Positions 57,846-64,000 of a DNA stretch of 64,000 nt are shown in pieces. The notes under the pieces were generated by a model. The model saw only the letters and a program-made list of their open reading frames with translations, was not told the origin of the DNA and did no database searches. The DNA is from Ottowia massiliensis (GTDB lineage: Bacteria; Pseudomonadota; Gammaproteobacteria; Burkholderiales; Burkholderiaceae_C): positions 2,480,001-2,544,000 of the forward strand of contig NZ_LT964854.1 in assembly GCF_900240305.1 (NCBI RefSeq), read 5' to 3'. A program made the position numbers and the translations under genes. Numbering within the stretch: the stretch's first letter is position 1; the number at the start of each line of letters is the position of its first letter.

Positions 57846-57873
57846 AGTAAAAAGGCCGCGCGCGGCGGCCTTT
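57846..57873 (-). terminator. Terminator of the IPTL-CTERM gene
   Basis: AAAGGCCGC (57851-57859), 5-nt loop, GCGGCCTTT (57865-57873). On the minus strand it continues with TTTAC. It is 24 bp beyond the stop codon, with a family B edge (TGAACAGGTTTTCA, 57886-57899) in between. Confidence 0.78.
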
Positions 57874-57896
57874 GGACAAGTGCCCTGAACAGGTTT

Positions 57897-59186
57897 TCAG
57901 GCCGCCTTGCGCTGGCGGCGCGCGCCCATGAAGCCGAGCGCGGCAGCCAGCAGGCCCAGGCCCCAGCCGCCCAGCGCGGGAACGGACTGAACGGGCAGGC
58001 CGACGGTGAGGTTGCCGCGCGGCGCGCCGGTGCGGGAGGCGCTGGCGGCGTTGTTGGCCAGATTGGCTTCGCCCGTTACGTTCGTCACGCGGGACTGGAG
58101 CGTCAGCGGGCCGGTGACGGAGGGCGTGGCAGCGAAGCTGATGGCCGGGGCGCTGCCGCCAGCGGCAATGGCGGGCAGGGTGCATTCCAGATTGGGCGCG
58201 CTCCAGGTGCAGCTGGTCGGGAAGGAGCCGGGCACGATGTCCATGCCAGTGGGCAGTTGCACAGTCACCTTGCCATCGGTGCTGCCGGACAGGCCGATGT
58301 TGCGCGCGGTCACGCTGTAGGTCTGCGGCACGCCCGGTTGCAGGGCGTTGGGGCCGGAGAGTTCAGGCGTCAGGTCCGGCTCGATGGTGTTGCCCGCGCA
58401 GGCGCCGCTGGCATTACGCGCAGCGGCCAGTGAGGCAGCAGCCAGCGGCCCGCGCTGCGGGCTGTACGGCGGGTTGTGGAAGATGCTGGTATCGGCCACG
58501 AACACGGTGCAAGCGCCCTGCCCTGCACTGGCACGCTTTTGCGGCAACACCAGGCCGTAGGCGTTGGTGGGCGTGGTCAGCGTGGCGGGCGGCGTTGCGC
58601 CGTGGTTCAGAAAGAGGGCGTAGCCGCCGGGCACGTTGGTGATGAGGTCGTACGCATTGCCCATTAGCTGCGGCACGCCTGCAAAACCGGCCTGGTAGGG
58701 CGAGCTGGCGTTGAGCGGGGAGCTGATGTTGCCGCCGCTGCTGCTGCGCCCCAGCGTCCAGCCCGTCATGGCGGAGAGGGCGGCCGTGGCGGGGGTGATG
58801 TTGGCGGCGGTGGAGCAGCAGCCGTCAATGAACATGACGAAGGTCAAATCAGGCCGGGTCTGCATCAGGTTGGCAAGAAAGGCCATGTTGGCTGCCGTGA
58901 TGGGCTTGTAGACCGACTGCACGACCACCACGTCCACGCCCGTGAAGTCGCTGGCGGCCAGCGTGCCATTGGTCAGGTACTGACGCTTGTCGATGATGTT
59001 GGCCGCGCCGCCTGCGGCCTGCTCGAAGGCTTCGTAGGCGCCGTTCATGATTTCGACGCCGTTGACCCCGGGCGAGGTCAGCTCGTCGGTGGAAAGAAAC
59101 AGCACTTTGCCTGCGGCCAGGGCGCTGGCGGGCAGCAAGGCGCAAGCCAGCGCGGCGGTGGCGCACAAGGTTTTCAGGGGGGACAT
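57897..59186 (-). CDS. Exported protein with IPTL-CTERM-type sorting signal
   Basis: 429 residues from ATG at 59186 with GGAGA upstream. The signal peptide is TLCATAALACALLPASALA. The N-terminal ~250 residues (GKVLFLSTDELTSPGVNGVE ... FVMFIDGCCSTAANITP) look like a globular domain of unknown family. A DUF11-like beta domain (YSVTARNIGLSGSTDGKVTVQLPTGMDIV) follows. The C-terminus VPALGGWGLGLLAAALG plus GARRQRK has the layout of the IPTL-CTERM motif: Pro-rich signature, membrane helix and basic end. Such proteins are thought to be processed by an exosortase-like system. The stop codon abuts a family B repeat. Confidence 0.8.
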   Translation of the reverse strand: MSPLKTLCATAALACALLPASALAAGKVLFLSTDELTSPGVNGVEIMNGAYEAFEQAAGGAANIIDKRQYLTNGTLAASDFTGVDVVVVQSVYKPITAANMAFLANLMQTRPDLTFVMFIDGCCSTAANITPATAALSAMTGWTLGRSSSGGNISSPLNASSPYQAGFAGVPQLMGNAYDLITNVPGGYALFLNHGATPPATLTTPTNAYGLVLPQKRASAGQGACTVFVADTSIFHNPPYSPQRGPLAAASLAAARNASGACAGNTIEPDLTPELSGPNALQPGVPQTYSVTARNIGLSGSTDGKVTVQLPTGMDIVPGSFPTSCTWSAPNLECTLPAIAAGGSAPAISFAATPSVTGPLTLQSRVTNVTGEANLANNAASASRTGAPRGNLTVGLPVQSVPALGGWGLGLLAAALGFMGARRQRKAA

Positions 59187-59284
59187 TCGCGGATCTCCAA
59201 AAAAGAAAGGCAGGCCGCCATGCGCAGCCGACCCAACCAGGCCGGTGCGCGCAGGCAAAAAGTGCGGCAGTGTAAAGCCCGCTT

Positions 59285-59324
59285 GAAAAAAACGGGCCGC
59301 CGCCAGCAGCCCGGCGGCGGCCCG
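59285..59324 (-). terminator. Terminator of fumC
   Basis: GGGCCGCCGCC (59294-59304) pairs with GGCGGCGGCCC (59313-59323). On the minus strand a run of eight T follows. It lies 37 bp after the fumC stop. Confidence 0.88.
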
Positions 59325-59360
59325 CTCTTTGCGAGCGCTCACGAAAGCGCGGGGGCGCGC

Positions 59361-60752
59361 CTAGCGCAGGTTGCCCACCATGTTGGCGGGCACCACCCAC
59401 TGGTCAAACTGCTCGGCGGTCAGAAAGCCGCTGGCAATGGCCGCTTCGCGCAGGCTGGTGCCTTCCTTGTGCGCTTTTTTAGCAATGAAGGCGGCCTTGT
59501 CGTAGCCGATGTGCGGGTTCAGCGCCGTCACCAGCATGAGCGAGCGCTGCACCAGCTCGGTGATGCGCGCGCGGTTGGGTTCTATGCCCACGGCGCAGTG
59601 GTCGTTGAAGCTGACCATGCCGTCGGCCAGCAGGCGCACGCTTTGCAGGAAGTTGTGCGTCACCATCGGGCGGAAGACGTTCAGCTCGAAATTGCCGCTG
59701 GCGCCGCCCACGTTGATGGCCACGTCATTGCCCAGCACTTGCGCGGCCAGCATGGTCACGGCCTCGCACTGCGTGGGGTTCACCTTGCCGGGCATGATGG
59801 ATGAGCCTGGCTCGTTTTCGGGAATGCTGATTTCGCCGATGCCGCTGCGCGGGCCGCTGGCCAGCCAGCGCACGTCGTTGGCAATCTTCATCATGCTGGC
59901 CGCCAGCGTCTTGAGCGCGCCGTGCGCGAACACCAGCGCGTCGCAACTGGCCAGCGACTCGAACTTGTTGGGCGAGGTCACAAAGGGGTATTGCGTGATT
60001 TGCGCCAGCTCGGCGGCCACGCCTTCGGCGTAGCCCTTGGGCGCGTTCAGCCCCGTGCCCACCGCCGTGCCGCCCAGCGCCAGCTCATACAGGTGCGGCA
60101 GGGCCGAGCGCAGGTGCTTTTCGCCGTGGTCCAGCTGCGCCACCCAGCCGGAAAACTCCTGGCCCAGCGTCAGCGGCGTGGCGTCTTGCAAGTGGGTGCG
60201 GCCAATCTTCACGATATCGGCAAACGCCGCGCTCTTGGCTTGCAGCGTGGCGCGCAGTTTGGCAATGGCGGGCAGCAGGCGGCTTTCAATGGCGGTGACG
60301 GCGGCCACGTGCATGGCGGTGGGGTACACGTCGTTGCTGGACTGGCTTTTGTTCACGTCGTCATTGGGGTGAACCAGGCGCTCTTGCCCGCGCGCGCCGC
60401 CCAGCAGCTCGCTGGCGCGGTTGGCCAGCACTTCATTGACGTTCATGTTGGTTTGCGTGCCCGAGCCGGTCTGCCACACCACCAGCGGGAATTCATCGGG
60501 CCACTTGCCGGCCAGCACTTCATCGGCGGCGGCCACGATGGCCTTGGCCTTTTTCTCCTCCAGCAGCCCCAGGCGGTGATTGACCGTGGCCGAGGCTTTT
60601 TTCACCTGCGCCAGCGCGTGAATGATTTCGCGCGGCTGCTTTTCGCCGCTGATGTCAAAGTTTTGCAGCGAACGCTGCGTTTGCGCGCCCCAGAGCCTGT
60701 CGGCGGGCACGTCAATGGGGCCAAAGGTGTCTTTTTCGGTGCGGACTTGCAT
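59361..60752 (-). CDS. fumC: Fumarate hydratase, class II
   Basis: 463 residues from ATG at 60752 (AGGAG 10 nt upstream). It is the iron-independent fumarase of the TCA cycle. It shows TEKDTFGPIDVPADRLWGAQTQRS, QTGSGTQTNMNVNEVLANRA, NKSQSSNDVYPTAMHVA, KIGRTHLQDATPLTLGQEFSGW and the superfamily signature GSSIMPGKVNPTQCEA. FumC is distinguished from aspartase and argininosuccinate lyase by the GLNAPKGYAE block. The N-terminal extension to 61013 lies in repeat DNA. Confidence 0.97.
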   Translation of the reverse strand: MQVRTEKDTFGPIDVPADRLWGAQTQRSLQNFDISGEKQPREIIHALAQVKKASATVNHRLGLLEEKKAKAIVAAADEVLAGKWPDEFPLVVWQTGSGTQTNMNVNEVLANRASELLGGARGQERLVHPNDDVNKSQSSNDVYPTAMHVAAVTAIESRLLPAIAKLRATLQAKSAAFADIVKIGRTHLQDATPLTLGQEFSGWVAQLDHGEKHLRSALPHLYELALGGTAVGTGLNAPKGYAEGVAAELAQITQYPFVTSPNKFESLASCDALVFAHGALKTLAASMMKIANDVRWLASGPRSGIGEISIPENEPGSSIMPGKVNPTQCEAVTMLAAQVLGNDVAINVGGASGNFELNVFRPMVTHNFLQSVRLLADGMVSFNDHCAVGIEPNRARITELVQRSLMLVTALNPHIGYDKAAFIAKKAHKEGTSLREAAIASGFLTAEQFDQWVVPANMVGNLR

Positions 60753-61110
60753 GAGTTTCTGAACTCCTGAGAGGGTGGGTGGAAAGCCGGGCGTTATACC
60801 CGATGCCACAGCGGGCAAGCCCTCCGGCAGCCCGCCGTGGGCGCGAAAAGCGCAGACCGGAACAGCAGTGAATGGAATGTGAATGCGCGGGCCGCAAGCA
60901 TGGGCCGGGTGCGCAGCGCTTTTTTGCTGGCGATGCATAGCCGCAAACCCAGCCTGCGCCGGAACTTTGGAGCCGGTTTGGCTCGCATCGCAAAAGCCAG
61001 GGCCTTTCGCCACCCTGCTTCCGAATTGCTGCTGCGGCGAAAATCCGCGCCTTCAGGCCTCTTGTGTCGCTCGTGCCGCCTGAATTTGACGCCGCTTTGC
61101 CCTGCCCGCC
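60753..61110. other. Divergent intergenic region fumC/TatD-family gene
   Basis: No gene seen. At 60836-60871 there is a family B-like internal segment (CGTGGGCGCGAAAAGCGCAG then ACCGGAACAGCAG). Nothing else was recognised. Confidence 0.45.
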
Positions 61111-61950
61111 ATGCCTTGCTGGATTGACACCCACTGCCACCTGGACGCGCCCGAGTTCGCCGCTGACCTGCCCGCCGTGCGTCAGCAGGCCCGCGCGTTG
61201 GGTGTGCGCTGCTGCGTGATTGCCGCTGTGAGCGCCAGCACGTTTGATGAGGCCCGGCAGGCCGCGCACCGGCTGGGCGACGCTTACGCGCTGGGCACCC
61301 ATCCGCTCTACGTGCCGCAGGCGGGCGAAGGCGCGGCGCAGCAGCTGGCCGCCGCCTTGCAGGCGCATGCGGGCGATGCGCGGCTGGTGGCCGTGGGCGA
61401 AATCGGGCTGGATTTTTTCGCGCCCGCACTGGCCGCGCCGCCCTGGCGCGAGCGGCAGCAGGCGCTTTTCCGCCAGCAGCTCAAGCTGGCGCGCAGGCAC
61501 GGGCTGCCCGTCATCCTCCACTCGCGCCACGCTGTGGATGCCGTTTTGCGCCACCTGCGCGAAACCGGGCCGCACACCGGCATTGCCCATGCCTTCAGCG
61601 GCAGCGAACAGCAGGCGCGCGCTTTTATTGAGCTGGGCTTCAAACTCGGCTTTGGCGGCGCCTGCACTTTCGAGCGCGCCACCCGCCTGCGCCATCTGGC
61701 CGCCAACTTGCCGCTGGAGGCGCTGGTGCTGGAGACGGACGCGCCCGATATGCCGCCCCACTGGCTTTACGCCACCGCCCGGCAGCGCGCCAGCGGCCAG
61801 CCGCAGGGCCGCAACACGCCCGCAGAGCTGCCGCGCATTGCCGCCGTCATTGCCGGGCTGCGCGGCATGCCCGTGCAGGCGCTGGCCGAAGCCGCCTGGC
61901 GCAACACGCTGGAAGCGTTGCCCCGGCTGGCGGGGCTGGGGCTGGACTGA
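61111..61950 (+). CDS. TatD-family metal-dependent hydrolase
   Basis: 279 residues. WIDTHCHLDAPEF opens with the HxH metal site. VGEIGLDFF supplies the bridging Glu, VILHSRHAVDAVL and AHAFSGSEQQA the further histidines, and LVLETDAPDMPP the catalytic Asp. The length and the closing NTPAELPRIAAVIAGLRG are typical of the TatD/YjjV/YcfH group of nucleases. It lies 46 bp upstream of cobS and is probably co-transcribed, although a functional link is not obvious. Confidence 0.92.
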   Translation: MPCWIDTHCHLDAPEFAADLPAVRQQARALGVRCCVIAAVSASTFDEARQAAHRLGDAYALGTHPLYVPQAGEGAAQQLAAALQAHAGDARLVAVGEIGLDFFAPALAAPPWRERQQALFRQQLKLARRHGLPVILHSRHAVDAVLRHLRETGPHTGIAHAFSGSEQQARAFIELGFKLGFGGACTFERATRLRHLAANLPLEALVLETDAPDMPPHWLYATARQRASGQPQGRNTPAELPRIAAVIAGLRGMPVQALAEAAWRNTLEALPRLAGLGLD

Positions 61951-61996
61951 GCGGCCTGGCCGCGACGGATCTTCCGCCTGATTTTTTTGCCTTTTC

Positions 61997-62833
61997 ATGC
62001 AAGCGCTGCGCCACTTCTTCATCGCCCTTCAGTTTTTCACCCGCATTCCCGTCACGGGGGCGCTGGCGGCGTGGCTGGGGTTTTCGCCCGCCATGCTGCG
62101 GGCGGCGGCAGGGCACTTTCCGGGCGTGGGCTGGGTGGTGGGCGCGGCGGGGGCGGCTTCTTTGGCGCTGGCGCTGGCCGCGCTGGGCGGCACGGCGGCG
62201 GGCGCCTGGGCAGCGGCGCTGCTTTGCACGGCGGCCACGGTGTGGCTGACAGGCGCGTTTCATGAAGACGGGCTGGCCGACACCTGCGACGGCCTGGGCG
62301 GCAGCGCGCAGCGCGAGCGGGCGCTGGTCATCATGAAAGATTCGCGCATCGGCAGCTACGGCACAGTGGGCCTGTGCCTGGCGCTGCTGCTGAAAACGGC
62401 GCTGCTGGCGCAGCTGGCGGCGCAGTGGGGGCCGCTGCGCGCGGCGCTGGCGCTGCTGTGCGGGCATGTGCTGTCGCGGCTGATGCCGCTGTTCATCATG
62501 CGCTGGCTGCCGTATGTGAGCGATGCAGACGCCGCCAAGTCCAAGCCGCTGGCAGACGACGTGAGCGGCCCGGCGCTGCTGGCGGGCCTGGCCTGGGCAC
62601 TGCCCGCCTGGGCGCTGACGGGGTGGGCCTTCTCGCCCGCGCGCCTGCTGGCGTGCGCAGCCATGCTGGCGCTGCTGACCTGGCGGCTGGGGCGGCTGTG
62701 GCAGCGGCGCTTGCAGGGCTTTACGGGCGATGTGCTGGGGGCCACGCAGCAGGTGTGCGAGCTGGGCTTTTATCTGGCGCTGGCCGCCTCGCCCCCCTCC
62801 TGGCTGGCGGCCTGGGCGGCGGGGCTGTCATGA
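61997..62833 (+). CDS. cobS: Adenosylcobinamide-GDP ribazoletransferase (cobalamin synthase) CobS
   Basis: 278 residues, polytopic. HFFIALQFFTRIPV is the usual CobS opening. GAFHEDGLADTCDGLGG provides the Asp-rich metal/catalytic motif, and KDSRIGSYGTVGL follows. It joins adenosylcobinamide-GDP and alpha-ribazole (phosphate) at the inner membrane, the final step of cobalamin assembly. The stop overlaps the cobC start (ATGA). Together with cobM-cbiX-cobH (32429-34883) it shows the pathway is split across the chromosome. Confidence 0.95.
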   Translation: MQALRHFFIALQFFTRIPVTGALAAWLGFSPAMLRAAAGHFPGVGWVVGAAGAASLALALAALGGTAAGAWAAALLCTAATVWLTGAFHEDGLADTCDGLGGSAQRERALVIMKDSRIGSYGTVGLCLALLLKTALLAQLAAQWGPLRAALALLCGHVLSRLMPLFIMRWLPYVSDADAAKSKPLADDVSGPALLAGLAWALPAWALTGWAFSPARLLACAAMLALLTWRLGRLWQRRLQGFTGDVLGATQQVCELGFYLALAASPPSWLAAWAAGLS

Positions 62834-63447
62834 GCGGGGCACAAGCCGCCCTGTGGCTGGCCCGGCATGCCGCCGTGCAGGCCGCGCCCGGCCTGTGCTA
62901 CGGCGCCAGCGACGTGCCCGACGACCCCGCCGCCACGCGCGCCGCCGCCGCCCATCTGGCCGCCGCGCTGCCTGCCGGGGCGGCGGCGCTGCACGTCTCG
63001 CCCCTGGCGCGCTGCCGCCACCTGGCCGAGGCCTTGTGCGCGCTGCGGCCCGATCTGCCCGCGCCGCAGACGGACGCACGCCTGGCCGAAATGGACTTTG
63101 GCGCGTGGGAACTGCGCCCGTGGAGCGCCATCGCCCGCGCTGAATTCGACGCCTGGATGGTCCGCTTTGCCGATGCCCGCCCCGGCGGCGGCGAAAACGT
63201 GCGCGCCTTCATGCACCGCGTGGCGCAAGCCTGGGACGAAGCCTGGCCGCTGGCGCTGCGCACGCGCCGCCCCGTGATCTGGATCACCCACGCAGGCGTT
63301 TTACGCGCCGCCCGCCTGCTGCACGCGGGCGTGCGCTGCCCGCCATCGGCCAGCGACTGGCCCGCCGAAGCCGTGCCACTGGGCCAGGCGCTGGCATTCA
63401 CTCCGGGCGGCGTTGCCTCACACGCTCTTGAGCTGCGGCGCTCATGA
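62830..63447 (+). CDS. cobC: Alpha-ribazole phosphatase, histidine phosphatase family
   Basis: 205 residues, ATG overlapping the cobS stop. Histidine phosphatase marks: the catalytic LARHAAV motif (RHG replaced by RHA), HVSPLARCRHLAEAL, LAEMDFGAWELRPWSAI with the acid residue, GGGENVRAFMHRV, and the second His in WITHAGVLRAARL. Placement after cobS supports removal of the phosphate from alpha-ribazole-5'-phosphate or adenosylcobalamin phosphate. A family B edge (GGGCCTGTTCA preceded by TCA) follows at 63454. Confidence 0.88.
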   Translation: MSGAQAALWLARHAAVQAAPGLCYGASDVPDDPAATRAAAAHLAAALPAGAAALHVSPLARCRHLAEALCALRPDLPAPQTDARLAEMDFGAWELRPWSAIARAEFDAWMVRFADARPGGGENVRAFMHRVAQAWDEAWPLALRTRRPVIWITHAGVLRAARLLHAGVRCPPSASDWPAEAVPLGQALAFTPGGVASHALELRRS

Positions 63448-63505
63448 GACTCAGGGCCTGTTCATGAGCTGACCATGAGGCGCAGATTGAAATGGGTAAG
63501 CTATA

Positions 63506-63592
63506 TTTGCTCTCTAATTAATAGCGTGATGTCCTAGTGGAACCTGCGCTGGGCGGTATTTCAACACCCTTGAATTCGCTCTTGTTTTTGAC
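63506..63592 (+). repeat. Dispersed repeat family A, copy 14
   Basis: TTTGCTCTCTAATTAATAGC, core GTGATGTCCTAGTGG, right box TGAATTCGCTCTTGTTTTTG. The boxes are 69 bp apart. It follows a family B edge downstream of cobC. Confidence 0.92.
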
Positions 63593-63711
63593 GCTTTTCG
63601 CAGACGGAGCTAACCACAAGCGAGACAATCAGCCGCGCCGCTACAGTTGCAGCCTTTACTTTTTGCTGGCGCGCGCCGCCAGCTTCGCTCAACGCTCAAG
63701 AGAGAAAGCTC

Positions 63712-64000
63712 ATGAACACGCATCCTTTTCTTTTCATGCCGCGCGCGGCGGGCCGCCTGATGGCCGCTGGCGCGCTGACGGCGCTGCTGGCGGCCTGCGC
63801 GTCGGTGGATCTGGGCCAGCGCTATGACCCGCCCCCCGTGCGCATGCCGGGCGAGCAAGCTTCCGGCTCGGCGTTGCAGCCCGCGCAGCCCGCTGTTTCC
63901 GAGCAGCCGCTCAGCCAGCCCGTGCAGCCCAGCAGCACGGAAGGGCAGCCGCTGCCGCCTCTGGGCGAAACAGGCAGCGAGCTGCCGCAAAGCGGCGCGC
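63712..64000 (+). CDS. Putative outer-membrane lipoprotein (partial at right edge)
   Basis: 96 residues before the window ends. A basic N-terminus is followed by a hydrophobic stretch and a lipobox LTALLAACAS, so the mature protein would begin with a lipidated Cys. The exposed part is Pro/Gln/Ser-rich (SVDLGQRYDPPPVRMPGEQ ...), as in the linker of Pal/OmpA-type lipoproteins, but the diagnostic C-terminal domain is outside the window. AGAGAGAAA lies upstream of ATG as a weak ribosome-binding site. Confidence 0.72.
   Translation, partial: MNTHPFLFMPRAAGRLMAAGALTALLAACASVDLGQRYDPPPVRMPGEQASGSALQPAQPAVSEQPLSQPVQPSSTEGQPLPPLGETGSELPQSGA

Noticed and set aside
1..64000. CRISPR arrays, tRNA or rRNA genes
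   Set aside because: The dispersed repeats are not clustered with regular spacers, and no cloverleaf or rRNA core sequence was recognised while reading the intergenic regions.

Overview
The window is GC-rich (roughly two thirds G+C) and reads as a chromosomal contig from a betaproteobacterium of the order Burkholderiales, most likely the family Comamonadaceae. The evidence is the set of housekeeping proteins (SuhB, TrmB, GlnA, LeuA, DnaK/DnaJ/GrpE, PyrG, GlnD, MsbA-like, FumC), the gene style (ATGA overlaps, frequent GTG/ATG choices) and the absence of Gram-positive features. No rRNA, tRNA, CRISPR array or replication origin was found. There is an 11-base assembly gap at 4961-4971, followed by sequence that resembles a sequencing-library adapter.

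Layout. 1-9850: end of an antiporter-like gene, methionine-type aminotransferase, UspA protein, suhB-trmB, a gapped zinc-ribbon protein, glnA with a periplasmic DUF4124-like protein, and an MscS channel. 10079-11609: lower-GC pair made of a calpain-like cysteine protease and a secreted partner. 11739-18500: HSL-type hydrolase, a TrpYZ-like ABC permease/ATPase pair without a binding protein, thiG, and leuA behind an apparent leucine leader peptide and attenuator. 18511-25114: YajL-like protein and the sulfate uptake operon sbp-cysT-cysW-cysA, which is interrupted by an AT-rich trypsin-fold protease gene. 25529-32177: pbpC and the chaperone genes grpE-dnaK-dnaJ. 32429-36179: cobH-cbiX-cobM (cobalamin) and miaA. 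36350-42315: pyrG, an MltB-type lytic transglycosylase, DppBC-like permeases and a 2[4Fe-4S] ferredoxin. 42500-46571: a decayed rhs locus with two alternative low-GC toxin tips, each followed by its own small downstream gene. 46935-64000: a lipoate-ligase-fold protein, NnrS, glnD, an MsbA-like exporter, an IS5-family remnant, a DMT exporter, gamma-carbonic anhydrase, an IPTL-CTERM surface protein, fumC, TatD-family hydrolase, cobS-cobC and the start of a lipoprotein.

Intergenic space is dominated by two dispersed repeat families. Family A is an ~88-bp element with 14 near-complete copies. Its TTTGCTCCT-like boxes lie 68-70 bp apart and its core box is close to ATAGCATGATGTCCTAGT. Family B is degenerate and bounded by inverted G(A/G)(A/G)CCTGTTCA-like ends. 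It often starts directly at a gene's stop codon, and several copies are flanked by TGA. Its ends match those next to an IS5-type transposase remnant, so it looks like a MITE or decayed IS family.

The most interesting items are the rhs cassette array, the protease inserted in the sulfate operon, the calpain-like protease pair, the leucine attenuator with paired rare CTA codons, and the two repeat families.
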